Of a stretch of DNA of 64,000 nucleotides, positions 44,123-53,282 are shown one piece after another. The position numbers were made by a program, and so were the translations under genes. Source of the stretch: Asanoa sp. WMMD1127. Lineage in GTDB: Bacteria; Actinomycetota; Actinomycetes; Mycobacteriales; Micromonosporaceae. Positions within the stretch are counted from its first letter, which is position 1. Each line of letters begins with the position of its first letter. The stretch is from positions 5,766,001 to 5,830,000 of the forward strand of contig NZ_JARUBP010000001.1 in the NCBI RefSeq assembly GCF_029626225.1, read 5' to 3'. Below the pieces are notes generated by a model. It ran no database searches. It worked only from the letters and a program-made list of their open reading frames with translations, and was not told where the DNA came from.

Positions 44123-45073
44123 GTGTCCACACAGACCTCACCCCAGACCGAGACCGACACCGGTCGCGGCATCGCGCCGACCGCGCCCCCGCCGGGAGCG
44201 CCGGCGCGGCAGGGGCGGCCGGCGGCGGCGTTCCTCGCCCCCTTCGTGGTCCTCTATCTGGCCTTCGTCATCGGCCCGGCGCTCTACGGGCTGGTGCTCA
44301 GCTTCACCGACGCCAGCCTGGTCAAGCCGGGCCTCAACGGCGCGGCCGGGTTCGGCAACTACACCGAGGCGTTGGGCAGCGCCGACTTCTGGTCGTCGCT
44401 GTGGCACACGCTGTGGTTCACGATCCTGACCACGCCGCCGCTCGTCATCCTCGGGTTCGGGCTGGCGCTGCTGGCCAACCGGGTCGGGCGGGGACGGTGG
44501 TTCTACCGGCTGGCGTTCTTCGCGCCGTACATCCTGCCGTCCGCGGTGGTGGCGCTGATCTGGATGTGGCTCTACACCCCGGCGCTCGGCCTGTTCGACA
44601 CGGCGATCACCAAGCTGGGCATGACGCCGCCGAGCTGGTTGGGTGACGCCGCCTGGGCGATGCCGTCGCTGGCCATCACCACCATCTGGTGGACGCTCGG
44701 CTTCAACTTCGTGCTCTACCTCGCCGGTCTGCAGGAGATCCCGCGCGACCTCTACGAAGCGGCCGCGATGGACGGGGCGAGCCCGTGGCAGCAGATCCGC
44801 CGCATCACCATCCCGATGCTCGGCCGCACCACCACACTGGTCGCGGTGCTGCAGGTCATCGCCTCGCTCAAGGTCTTCGACCAGATGTACCTGATGACGG
44901 CGGGCGGCCCGAACTTCGCCACCCGCTCGATCCTCCAGTACGTCTACGACGAGGGCTTCACCAACTACCGGGTCGGCTACGCCGCCGCCGTGTCGATGCT
45001 GTTCTTCCTCGTGGTGCTCGCGGTCTCGGCGATCTGGTTCACGCTGGTGCGCCGGCAGGAGAGGGTGATGTGA
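44123..45073 (+). CDS. Sugar ABC transporter permease (MalF type)
   Basis: A 316-residue inner-membrane permease with six helices. The cytoplasmic EAA loop is EIPRDLYEAAAMDGASPWQQ, followed by RRITIPMLG. The N-terminal 35 residues are Pro/Ala/Thr-rich and cytoplasmic. GTG 44123 has GGGAGG upstream, 14 bases after the binding-protein stop. It forms the translocation pore with the next gene product. Confidence 0.93.
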   Translation: MSTQTSPQTETDTGRGIAPTAPPPGAPARQGRPAAAFLAPFVVLYLAFVIGPALYGLVLSFTDASLVKPGLNGAAGFGNYTEALGSADFWSSLWHTLWFTILTTPPLVILGFGLALLANRVGRGRWFYRLAFFAPYILPSAVVALIWMWLYTPALGLFDTAITKLGMTPPSWLGDAAWAMPSLAITTIWWTLGFNFVLYLAGLQEIPRDLYEAAAMDGASPWQQIRRITIPMLGRTTTLVAVLQVIASLKVFDQMYLMTAGGPNFATRSILQYVYDEGFTNYRVGYAAAVSMLFFLVVLAVSAIWFTLVRRQERVM

Positions 45074-45075
45074 CG

Positions 45076-45939
45076 ATGGCCAGCACGACGACCGACGCCG
45101 GCGTGACGATGGAGCGGATCCACAGCCGGGAGAAGCTGTTCAACCGCATCTGCGCCGGCGTGCTGATCGCGTTCGCGCTGCTGTGGCTCGTGCCGTTGCT
45201 GTGGGCGGTGGACACGGCGATCAAGCCGAACGCCGAGACGACCCGCACCACCTGGCTCATCGACAACCCGACGTTCGACGCGTTCACCCGCACCCTGCGT
45301 GACACCGACATGTGGAGCTGGTACGGCGCCTCGTTCATCGTCTCCAGCCTCGCCGCGCTCGGCACGGTGGTGGTGGCCAGCATGGCCGCGTTCGCCCTGT
45401 CGCGCCTGCGGTTCCGCTACAAGAACGTGGTCTTCTGGGCCATCCTCGCCGGCATCATGATTCCCGGCCAGGTGCTGATCGTGCCGTGGTTCCGCGAGTT
45501 CGACGCGCTGCGGCTGCTCAACACCTACTGGGCGGTGATCCTGCCGCAGATCCCGGCCGCCATCGCGGTGTTCATCTTCAAGCAGTTCTTCGACGGTCTG
45601 CCCCGCGACCTCGAGGAGGCGGCCAGGATGGACGGGGCCGGCTTCTTCCGCGTCTACCGGCGGATCGTGCTGCCGCTGGCCCGGCCCGCGGTCGCCGCCG
45701 TCGCCATCTTCACGTTCGTCACGACCTGGAACGACCTGCTGTGGCCACTGCTCGTGCTGAGCAACCCGGACCTGATGACCGTCCCGGTCGGCCTGGCGAC
45801 GGTCCAGGGCGCCTTCGGCATCCGGTACGCGGACACGATGGCCTCCGCGATCCTCGGCGCGATCCCGCTCGTGGCCGTCTTCCTGCTCTTCCAGCGCCAG
45901 ATCGTCCAGGGCATCGCCGGCTCCGGACTCAAGGGCTAA
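45076..45939 (+). CDS. Sugar ABC transporter permease (MalG type)
   Basis: A 287-residue permease with six helices and the EAA loop GLPRDLEEAARMDGAGFFRV, followed by YRRIVLPLARP. It pairs with the preceding MalF-type subunit. ATG 45076 lies two bases after the previous stop with GGAGAGGG upstream; GTG 45070, overlapping that stop as GTGA, is equally possible and would couple translation. Confidence 0.93.
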   Translation: MASTTTDAGVTMERIHSREKLFNRICAGVLIAFALLWLVPLLWAVDTAIKPNAETTRTTWLIDNPTFDAFTRTLRDTDMWSWYGASFIVSSLAALGTVVVASMAAFALSRLRFRYKNVVFWAILAGIMIPGQVLIVPWFREFDALRLLNTYWAVILPQIPAAIAVFIFKQFFDGLPRDLEEAARMDGAGFFRVYRRIVLPLARPAVAAVAIFTFVTTWNDLLWPLLVLSNPDLMTVPVGLATVQGAFGIRYADTMASAILGAIPLVAVFLLFQRQIVQGIAGSGLKG

Positions 45940-45948
45940 GGAGAATTC

Positions 45949-47445
45949 GTGCACTTCGCCGCGCTCACCGTCGATCCCGCGTTCCGCGTCGGAGAGGTGG
46001 ATCCGCGCCTCTACGGCAGCTTCGTGGAGCACCTCGGCCGCTGTGTCTACGACGGCATCCACGAGCCCGGTCACGCGGAGGCCGACGAACACGGCTTCCG
46101 GCGCGACGTCGCCGCGCTGACCCGCGAGCTGGGCGTGCCGATCGTGCGCTACCCGGGCGGCAACTTCGTGTCCGGCTACCACTGGGAGGACGGCATCGGG
46201 CCGGTCGCCGAGCGGCCGACGCGGATCGATCTCGCGTGGCGGAGCATCGAGCCCAACCACGTGGGCGTCGACGAGTTCCAGCGGTGGGCCGGCTCGGTCG
46301 GTGCGGAGTCGATGATGGCGGTCAACCTGGGCACGCGCGGCATCGACGCCGCCCGCAACCTGGTGGAGTACTGCAACCACCCGTCCGGCACCTACTGGTC
46401 GGACCGGCGGCGGGCCAACGGGGCGGCCGAGCCGCACGGCATCAAGGTCTGGTGTCTGGGCAACGAGATGGACGGTCCCTGGCAGATCGGCCACAAGACG
46501 GCGCTCGAATACGGCCGGTTGGCGGCCGAGGCCGGCAAGGCGATGCGGCTGGTCGACCCGTCGATCGAGCTGGTCGCGTGCGGCAGTTCAGGGCGGGGCA
46601 TGCCGACGTTCGGGTCGTGGGAGGCGACCGTGCTCGGCGAGACCTACGACGTGGCCGACTACGTCTCGCTGCACGCCTACTACCAGGAGCGCGACGGCGA
46701 CCGCGGCAGCTTCCTGGCGTCGGCGGTCGACATGGACGCGTTCATCGAGGCGGTGATCGCGACGGCCGACCACGTGCGCGCGGCTGGCCGCCACCGCAAG
46801 CGGATCAACCTGTCGTTCGACGAGTGGAACGTCTGGTACCAGAGCGACTTCGCCGGCGAGGAGAACCTGCCGATCCAGCGGACGCCGAGGCTGATCGAGG
46901 ACGTCTACTCCGTGACCGACGCCGTGGTGGTCGGCAACCTGCTGATCAGCCTGCTCAAGCACGCCGACCGGGTGCGCATCGGCTGTCAGGCCCAGCTCGT
47001 CAACGTGATCGGGCTGATCATGACCGAGCCCGGCGGGCCGGCGTGGCGGCAAAGCAGCTACCACCCGTTCGCCCTGACCTCCCGGCACGGCCGCGGCACG
47101 GTGCTGCGCACGGAGCCGACCGGCCCGACGTACGAGACCGCGGTGCACGGCGAGGTGCCGGTGCTCGACGCGGTGGCGGTGCACGGCGACGAAGGTGTGG
47201 TGCTGTTCGCGGTCAACCGCGACCAGGAGCGGGAGCTGACGCTCGACGTCGACGCCCGGTCACTGCCGGAGCTGGCCGTGGCCGAGCACGTCACGCTGGC
47301 CGACGACGACCCGGACGCGGTCAACACCGCGGCCGCGCCCGACCGCGTGGCGCCGCGTCGCCTCGACCCGCCGAAGGTCGACGGTGGACGGGTTCAGGCC
47401 GTCCTGCCGCCCCTCTCGTGGAACATGATCCGGCTAACTCGCTAG
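45949..47445 (+). CDS. GH51 alpha-L-arabinofuranosidase
   Basis: A 498-residue intracellular glycoside hydrolase of family 51. The acid/base glutamate lies in VWCLGNEMDGPW and the nucleophile in LSFDEWNVWY; the N-terminus DPRLYGSFVEHLGRCVYDGI and IVRYPGGNFVSGYHWEDGIG are diagnostic. It lacks a signal peptide, so it cleaves arabinose from oligosaccharides imported by the ABC system just upstream. GTG start nine bases after the permease stop, with AAGGAG upstream. The last 12 bases overlap the convergent LysR gene. Confidence 0.96.
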   Translation: MHFAALTVDPAFRVGEVDPRLYGSFVEHLGRCVYDGIHEPGHAEADEHGFRRDVAALTRELGVPIVRYPGGNFVSGYHWEDGIGPVAERPTRIDLAWRSIEPNHVGVDEFQRWAGSVGAESMMAVNLGTRGIDAARNLVEYCNHPSGTYWSDRRRANGAAEPHGIKVWCLGNEMDGPWQIGHKTALEYGRLAAEAGKAMRLVDPSIELVACGSSGRGMPTFGSWEATVLGETYDVADYVSLHAYYQERDGDRGSFLASAVDMDAFIEAVIATADHVRAAGRHRKRINLSFDEWNVWYQSDFAGEENLPIQRTPRLIEDVYSVTDAVVVGNLLISLLKHADRVRIGCQAQLVNVIGLIMTEPGGPAWRQSSYHPFALTSRHGRGTVLRTEPTGPTYETAVHGEVPVLDAVAVHGDEGVVLFAVNRDQERELTLDVDARSLPELAVAEHVTLADDDPDAVNTAAAPDRVAPRRLDPPKVDGGRVQAVLPPLSWNMIRLTR

Positions 47446-48447
47446 CTCGACGCGGCGCGGATCCCGCCAGCCCTCGGCCCGGGACAGCTCCCGGGCGATG
47501 GCGACGAACGCGCGCACCTCCGGCGACGGCCGTTCCGCGCGCCACAGCACCGACCACGGATAGCGCGGTACGGCCGGGGCGAGGGGGCGCCACCGGGTCG
47601 GCGCCGCCAGGTCCGCGCTCGACGCGGGCGCGCACATCACGCAGGCGCCGGCCGCCACCAGGTCGACGGCGGCGCGCAGGTTCTGCACGGTGCCGGGGTG
47701 AGCCCTGGGCACGAAGCCCGCCGCCCGGCAGACCTCGGCGACGAACTCGGCGAGCTCCGGCGCCCGGGACTCGTCCGGCAGCAGCACGGGCTCGTCCGCC
47801 AGCGCCGTGACCGGCACGACGGGCAGCCGGGCCAGCCGATGGCCGTCGGGCACCAGCACGCCGAGCGGGTCGAGCCGGAACAACTCGGACGCGATCTGCG
47901 CCGGCGCGCCGCAGCTGCGCCCGATGCCGACGTCGAGGCGCCCGTCGGCGAGCAGCCGGCACTGTTCGGGAACGCCCGCCTGGACCTGGTGCACCTCGAC
48001 ATCCGGATGGCGGTCGCGGAGCGCCCGGAGCACCGGCCGGGCGGCCTCGTAGCCGTCGTCGAGCAGCCCGACCCGCAGCGCGGGCGGCGTCTCGGTCAGC
48101 CCCTGGGCGAGCCCGGCGGCCCGGTCGACGTGCTCCAGGATCTGCCGCGCCTCCAGCAGGAACCGGGCGCCGGCCGGCGTCAGCTCGATGTGCCGGGTGG
48201 TGCGCCGCACGAGCAGCACGCCCAGGGTGCGCTCGAGCCGCTGGACCTGTTGGCTGAGCGCGGACTGCACGATGTGCTCCCGGGCGGCGGCCCGCCCGAA
48301 GTGCAGCTCCTCGGCCAGGGAGACGAAGTAGCGCAGCTGGCGCAGCTCGATGCGGGCCGCGGCGACGGCGTCCGGGACGCCGGAGGTCGGTCGGTTGACG
48401 GGTGCGATCTGGCGATGGAAGGCGGGGGATGCGCCCAACTCGGCCAT
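47434..48447 (-). CDS. LysR family transcriptional regulator
   Basis: A 337-residue LTTR with an N-terminal extension of about 32 residues before the usual opening IELRQLRYFVSLAEELHFGR. The winged helix reads VQSALSQQVQRLERTLGVLL. No ATG or GTG lies closer to the conserved start, so ATG 48447 (with GAGAGG upstream) is kept. A strong LacI-type operator lies 27-50 bases upstream of the start, which suggests that this regulator is itself under LacI control. Its target is unknown. Confidence 0.88.
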   Translation of the reverse strand: MAELGASPAFHRQIAPVNRPTSGVPDAVAAARIELRQLRYFVSLAEELHFGRAAAREHIVQSALSQQVQRLERTLGVLLVRRTTRHIELTPAGARFLLEARQILEHVDRAAGLAQGLTETPPALRVGLLDDGYEAARPVLRALRDRHPDVEVHQVQAGVPEQCRLLADGRLDVGIGRSCGAPAQIASELFRLDPLGVLVPDGHRLARLPVVPVTALADEPVLLPDESRAPELAEFVAEVCRAAGFVPRAHPGTVQNLRAAVDLVAAGACVMCAPASSADLAAPTRWRPLAPAVPRYPWSVLWRAERPSPEVRAFVAIARELSRAEGWRDPRRVELAS

Positions 48448-48473
48448 GTCGGCGCGCCTCTCGTGATACGAAA

Positions 48474-48497
48474 ATGAATGTTAGCGTTAACATTCAT
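48474..48497. promoter_or_regulatory. Strong LacI-type operator upstream of LysR gene
   Basis: Two perfect ten-base arms (ATGAATGTTA at 48474-48483 and TAACATTCAT at 48488-48497) flank GCGT, giving the core TGTTAGCGTTAACA with the central CG of LacI-family operators. It lies between the 3' end of lacI-like and the 5' end of the LysR gene, so it can only control the latter. Confidence 0.75.
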
Positions 48498-48538
48498 CGA
48501 TCGGCGGCGGGATGTCAACCGTGTGACGCGACGGTTAA

Positions 48539-49564
48539 TCAGCGGATGGAGCTCTGCCGGATCACCAGCTCGGCCGGCACGACCGCCCGGCGCTCCAGCG
48601 GTCGACCGGCCGCCACCTGCTCGACCAGCAGCTCGATGCTGCGCCGGCCGACGGTGGTGAAGTCCTGCCGCACGGTGGTCAGCGGCGGCGTGAAATAGGC
48701 GGCCTCGGGCACGTCGTCGAAGCCGGCCACCAGCACGTCGCCGGGTACGCGTACGCCCGCCTCGTGGAACGCCCGGAGCAGCCCGAGCGCCATCTGGTCG
48801 TTGGCGACGAACACGGCCTCGACGTCGTCGCGCGCCGCGAGCCGGCGCCCGGCCTCGTAGCCCGACGACGGGCTCCAGGTGCCCCGCAGCGGCCGGTGCA
48901 CGGTGGCGCCGGCCGCACGCAGCTCACGCCGCCAGCCGAGCACCCGGCCCTCGGCCTCGATCCAGTCGCCCGGCCCGGCCACGTGCCACACGGTGGACGC
49001 GCCCTGGTCGAGCAGGTGCCGCGTCACCCGCCGGGAGCCGTCCTCCTGGTCGACGCTGACCGCGCCGAGGCCGGGGACCGTGCCGCCCTCGACCACCACC
49101 GCCGGCAGCTCGCCGGCCAGCGCCGCCAGCACCTCGGCGGTGCCGGACAGCGGCGCGATCACGATGATGCCCTCGACCGCCTGCTTGCCCAGCCGGTCGA
49201 GGGCCGCGCGGACGGACGTCGCGGTGAGCGCGGTCAGGCTGTCGATGGTGACCACGAAGCCGGCGTCGCGGGCGGCCTGTTCGATGCCGAAGAGGGTGCT
49301 GGCCGGGCCGTACAGCGTGCTGTTGAAGGTGATCACGCCGAGCGTCTGCGAGCGCCGGGTGACGAGAGCGCGAGCGGCGGAGTTGCGGCGGTAGCCGAGG
49401 TCTTCGATCGCCTTGAGCACGCGGGCGCGGGTGTCGGGCCGCACGAGCGGATGGTCGTTGAGCACCCGCGAGACGGTCTGGTGGGACAGGCCCACCCGCC
49501 GGGCGACATCGGCCATCGTCGCGGGCCGGCGCGGCGCCCGGTCCCCATCGGCGGTGCCAGCCAC
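48539..49564 (-). CDS. LacI family transcriptional regulator
   Basis: A 341-residue repressor with N-terminal helix-turn-helix TMADVARRVGLSHQTVSRVL and hinge GYRRNSAARALVTRRSQT, followed by a periplasmic-binding-like sugar domain. It probably senses arabinose or an arabino-oligosaccharide because the transport and GH51 genes are adjacent. GTG 49564 was chosen: TAGGAT (49577-49572) lies seven bases upstream, giving a leaderless transcript. ATG 49516 would start inside the helix-turn-helix. Confidence 0.9.
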   Translation of the reverse strand: MAGTADGDRAPRRPATMADVARRVGLSHQTVSRVLNDHPLVRPDTRARVLKAIEDLGYRRNSAARALVTRRSQTLGVITFNSTLYGPASTLFGIEQAARDAGFVVTIDSLTALTATSVRAALDRLGKQAVEGIIVIAPLSGTAEVLAALAGELPAVVVEGGTVPGLGAVSVDQEDGSRRVTRHLLDQGASTVWHVAGPGDWIEAEGRVLGWRRELRAAGATVHRPLRGTWSPSSGYEAGRRLAARDDVEAVFVANDQMALGLLRAFHEAGVRVPGDVLVAGFDDVPEAAYFTPPLTTVRQDFTTVGRRSIELLVEQVAAGRPLERRAVVPAELVIRQSSIR

Positions 49565-49571
49565 TCGTCCG

Positions 49572-49577
49572 ATCCTA
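49572..49577 (-). promoter_or_regulatory. Candidate -10 box for leaderless lacI-like transcript
   Basis: TAGGAT on the minus strand, seven bases before the GTG start at 49564. Confidence 0.45.
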
Positions 49578-49709
49578 GTCGGGGCCGCTCGCGTTTGACC
49601 ACATAGGACGGCGGTGTGGCCCGTGAGGCCGTCGGGGCGGCAGGGAGCGAATTGGCGGGATATGAGCTGAATGACCGTGTAAGGACGAGGCCCCGGGGTA
49701 CCCCACGGC

Positions 49710-52700
49710 GTGACCGACGCGCGGCGGGCAGGGCGGCGGCTTCCCGGCTGGGGACCCGCCGCCATCGTGCGGGAGCTCGGCCGCCGCCTGACCGTGTGGC
49801 ACTGGCTCTATCTGGCGATCGTCTCCGTGATCGGCCCGGTGCTCTACGTCTTCGGCCTGACTCGGACCACCGCGGTGGTGCTCGTCGGCGGGGCCAGCGT
49901 GGTGTCCATCCTCGTCGGCGTGCACCGCCGCACCGTGCGCCGGCCGGGGGCCTGGCTGTTGATCGCGCTCTCGGCGACGCTGCTGACGATCGGCGACGCG
50001 TTCTTCGCCACGGCCACCACCGGGGTCATCCGACCGTCGGACTTCCCGCAGATCCTCGATCTCGTGTTTCTGTGCGCCTACCTGCCACTGGCGATAGGCG
50101 TGCTGCGGCTGACCCAGCCGTCGCCCACCTCCCGCAGTCCCCTGCTGGTGCTCGACGCCGCCGTTCTCACGCTGGCCGGATCGCTCATCACGTGGATTCT
50201 CGTGCTGCGCCCGGCGATCGAGTCGATGGACCAGGACCGGTTCACCGCGACCGTCGCGGTGGCCACGCTGGTCGGCTACGTCCTCGTGGTGGCCGCCGCC
50301 GTCGGCGCCCTGATCACCATCGGCCGCAGTGTCGCGCTGCTGCTGATCGCGGTCGGCACGGGTGTGTTCCTCTTCGCCGATCTCGCCTACGTCCGCGCCC
50401 GCGTGCTCGGCACCTGGGGCGACTCGGCACCGGTCGGGTTCCTCCTGCTCACCTTCGTGGTCGCCTGCGGCCTGGCGGCCCAGCTGCCGGCGCGCGAGAG
50501 CGTGCCCGAAGCCCCCCGGATCAGCCGCGGGTTCGGCCCGGTCGGCCTCGGGATCATCGCGGTCGCGTTGGTCGCCGCGCCGACCGCGCTGCTGGTCGAG
50601 GCGGGCCGCGGCGTGGTGCGGACGGGAGCGGTCATCGGCATCGTCGCGATCCTCGTCGCCGTCCTCGTCGTGGCCCGGATGGCGGTCTACGCCCAGGCGA
50701 GCCGGCGGCGGGCCGGGGTGACCTCGGTCGTGCGTGACACGCTGCGCATCCTCGCCGTCGCCACCGACGAAGGCCAGGTCCGCGGGGCCATCCGCGCGGC
50801 CGTCCGGGACGTGCTGCCCGACAGTGAGGTCAAGCTGGTGCGCGACGGGCGCCGGGGCGCGTTGCCGGAGGTGCGCGCCGGGCCGGGGGACCGCGGTGAG
50901 CTGGTCTATCCACTGGACACCGGTGCGGCGATCACGACGGACGCCGTCACGACCACCGGCGGTGTCGCCATCGTGACGGCGCCGGTCAGCCTGCTCGAGG
51001 ACTACTACCAGGCGCTGCAGGCGATGCTCGACCAGGCCGCGCTCGCCCTCGACCGGATCGACCTGATGCACCGGCTCCAGGAGCGCGAACGGGAGCGCTA
51101 CTTCCGCAGCATCGTGACCACCAGCACCGACGTGATCCTGATCAGCCAGGAGGACCACATCGAGTACGTCAGTCCGTCCGCACAACGGATGTTCGGGCGC
51201 GACGTCCGGGGCGAGCGCTTCGACCGCCTGGTGACGCCGACCCAGCCGGACCGGACGGGATGGCGCAGCGTCGAGGACGGCGCCGAGGGGCACGTCGACG
51301 CGCCCGACGGCAGCACCTCGGTGGTGCAGGTGTTCCGGCGCGACCTGACCGCGGATCCGACTGTCCAAGGGGTGGTGACCACGTTGCATGACGTCACGCA
51401 GGAACGGCTGTTGCGCCGCGACCTCGAGCGCCGGGCCAACGAGGACCCGTTGACCGGCCTGGCCAACCCGAACCGGTTCGGCGAGCAGTTGCGGGCCGGC
51501 TCGGGCTCGGCCGGGTGGGCCGCGCTCTTCGTCGACCTCGACGACTTCAAGGCCGTCAACGACACCTTCGGGCACCAGGTCGGCGACGGCCTGCTCGTGT
51601 TCGTCGCCCGCCGGATCGAGGACTGCGTACGCGCGGAGGACCTCGTCGCCCGCCTCGGTGGGGACGAGTTCGGCGTGCTGCTGCGCGACCTCGACGTGGA
51701 GACGGCGCGCGGGATCACCCAGCGGATCTCCGACGCGCTCGCCGAGCCCGCGATGATCAACGGCCTCCGGGTCGACGCGCAGGCCAGCATCGGGCTCGCG
51801 TTCATCGCCGACGACAGCGATCCCGACATGCTGATGCGCGAGGCCGACAGCGCGCTCTACAGCGCGAAGGCCGCGGGCAAGGGCCGCTGGCGGCAGTACC
51901 GGCCCGGGATGCCCGCGCCGACCCGGCAGCACCTCGGCGCCCGTGACCGGTTGGCGCGCGCCCTCCGGTCGGACACGCTCACGTTGCGCTACCAGCCGAT
52001 CGTCGAGACGGCCACGGCGCGGCCGGTCGGTTTCGAAGGGTTGCTGCGGCTGCGCGACGGTGGGCCGCCGATGACCGCCGCCGAGATCATCCGGATCGCC
52101 GAGTCGACGGGGCTGGTCGCCGAGGTCGGCGACTGGGTGCTGGCCCGGGCGCTCGAGGACCTGCCGAGGCTCAACGACGGCACGGCGGCCCGGCGCTACG
52201 TGTCGGTCAACGTGGCGCCGCGCCAGCTGCGCCTGCCCGACTTCGGCGACCGGGTCGTCCAGCAGCTGACGCACTCCGGCGCCCGGCCGGACTCGCTCGT
52301 GCTCGAGATCACCGAGGGCGACCTGGTCGGCGAGGACGAGCGGGCCTGGACCTACCTCGACGACCTGCGGGCCGAGGGCGTGCGGGTGGCGATCGACGAC
52401 TACGGCACCGGCTACGCGTCGCTGTCCTACCTGCGCCAGTCCGCGATCGACATGGTCAAGGTGGACGGCTCGTTCCTGGCCGACCCCACGTCGGCCCGAT
52501 CGCGCGTGCTGGTTGAGACGGTCGCGGACCTCGTCGACCGGCTGGGGCTCGACATGGTGGCCGAGGGCGTGCACGACCCCGCCAGCCGCGACCTGCTGCT
52601 CGACGTCGGCTGCCGCTACGCGCAGGGCTACCACTTCGCCCGGCCGATGCGGGCGGACGCGGCCGCCGGCTGGCGCTTCAGCGAGGGCGTGCCCGCGGTC

Positions 52701-52712
52701 GACCGCGGTTGA
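49710..52712 (+). CDS. Membrane-bound PAS-GGDEF-EAL protein (cyclic-di-GMP turnover)
   Basis: A 1,000-residue protein with about nine N-terminal membrane helices (to residue 340), a GAF-like region, a PAS domain (about 470-570), a GGDEF domain (about 575-735) and an EAL domain (about 750-990). The cyclase motif is intact (RLGGDEFGVLL) and an inhibitory RxxD site (RAED) lies five residues before it. The EAL domain keeps its key residues, with EGLLR in place of EALLR, NVAPRQL, IDDYGTGYASLSYL, K in MVKVDGSF and VAEGV. It may therefore both make and degrade cyclic-di-GMP. GTG start has no strong ribosome binding site. Its stop abuts that of the convergent stress-protein gene. Confidence 0.9.
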   Translation: MTDARRAGRRLPGWGPAAIVRELGRRLTVWHWLYLAIVSVIGPVLYVFGLTRTTAVVLVGGASVVSILVGVHRRTVRRPGAWLLIALSATLLTIGDAFFATATTGVIRPSDFPQILDLVFLCAYLPLAIGVLRLTQPSPTSRSPLLVLDAAVLTLAGSLITWILVLRPAIESMDQDRFTATVAVATLVGYVLVVAAAVGALITIGRSVALLLIAVGTGVFLFADLAYVRARVLGTWGDSAPVGFLLLTFVVACGLAAQLPARESVPEAPRISRGFGPVGLGIIAVALVAAPTALLVEAGRGVVRTGAVIGIVAILVAVLVVARMAVYAQASRRRAGVTSVVRDTLRILAVATDEGQVRGAIRAAVRDVLPDSEVKLVRDGRRGALPEVRAGPGDRGELVYPLDTGAAITTDAVTTTGGVAIVTAPVSLLEDYYQALQAMLDQAALALDRIDLMHRLQERERERYFRSIVTTSTDVILISQEDHIEYVSPSAQRMFGRDVRGERFDRLVTPTQPDRTGWRSVEDGAEGHVDAPDGSTSVVQVFRRDLTADPTVQGVVTTLHDVTQERLLRRDLERRANEDPLTGLANPNRFGEQLRAGSGSAGWAALFVDLDDFKAVNDTFGHQVGDGLLVFVARRIEDCVRAEDLVARLGGDEFGVLLRDLDVETARGITQRISDALAEPAMINGLRVDAQASIGLAFIADDSDPDMLMREADSALYSAKAAGKGRWRQYRPGMPAPTRQHLGARDRLARALRSDTLTLRYQPIVETATARPVGFEGLLRLRDGGPPMTAAEIIRIAESTGLVAEVGDWVLARALEDLPRLNDGTAARRYVSVNVAPRQLRLPDFGDRVVQQLTHSGARPDSLVLEITEGDLVGEDERAWTYLDDLRAEGVRVAIDDYGTGYASLSYLRQSAIDMVKVDGSFLADPTSARSRVLVETVADLVDRLGLDMVAEGVHDPASRDLLLDVGCRYAQGYHFARPMRADAAAGWRFSEGVPAVDRG

Positions 52713-53282
52713 TCATGGCGGTGGCGGCGGGGCCTTACGCGGTGGGGCGGCCTTGTGCGGCGCGGCCTTGTGCGGCGCGGCCTTGTGCGGTGGGGCGGCC
52801 TTGTGCGGCGGTGGCGGTGGGATCGTCTCCACCGGTGGCGGCGCGGTCGGCCAGACGAGCAGCACCGCGCAGGGGGCGTGGTCGAGCACGAACCGGGTCG
52901 GCGGGTTGAGGCTGCGCGGGCCCAGCCGGGTGACCGGGCCGTCGCGGGCCACGACCAGCAGGTCCGCGCCCTCGGCGGCGGCCACGACCTCGCGTTCGAG
53001 CCGCCCGTGCCGCCGCACCGGGTCGGCCGGCCGGTCGAGGCGGGCCGCGGCGGCGGCCAGCAGCGCCTCCTCGGCGTGCGCGGCTGCCGCCCCGACGGCG
53101 GCCCCCGGATCGTCGCGGGAACCCCGGCCCACCATCCCGGCGTAGGCGTCGGACACGTCGGAGGCCAGCGCCGGGTCGGTGACGTGCAGCAGGGTGATCG
53201 AGGCGGACGGCGGCGCCACCTCGGCGGCGGCGTCGACGCACGCCTGCCAGGTGCCCTCGGCCAACCAGACGACGACCCTCAC
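52713..53282 (-). CDS. Universal stress protein with HKAAP-repeat tail
   Basis: A 189-residue protein with one UspA domain (about 1-140; RVVVWLAEGTWQACVDAAA, ADLLVVARDG). The nucleotide-loop glycines normally written G-x2-G-x9-G-(S/T) are only partly present (ARDGPVTRLGPRSL). A Pro/Ala/His/Lys-rich tail of about 38 residues with repeats of HKAAP follows and may bind metal through its histidines or nucleic acid through its charge. GTG 53282 overlaps the TGA of the upstream transporter gene, so the two are coupled. Confidence 0.8.
   Translation of the reverse strand: MRVVVWLAEGTWQACVDAAAEVAPPSASITLLHVTDPALASDVSDAYAGMVGRGSRDDPGAAVGAAAAHAEEALLAAAAARLDRPADPVRRHGRLEREVVAAAEGADLLVVARDGPVTRLGPRSLNPPTRFVLDHAPCAVLLVWPTAPPPVETIPPPPPHKAAPPHKAAPHKAAPHKAAPPRKAPPPPP
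52731..52808 (+). repeat. Tandem repeats coding the tail of the stress protein
   Basis: Five copies of GGCCTTGTGCGG (the first degenerate, at 52731-52742; then 52749, 52764, 52779 and 52797) are spaced 15 or 18 bases apart. On the minus strand they encode HKAAP repeats at the C-terminus of the universal stress protein. Confidence 0.85.

Noticed and set aside
52731-52808. Short regular repeats as a CRISPR array
   Set aside because: The units are 15-18 bases without unique spacers and lie in frame within the stress-protein gene.
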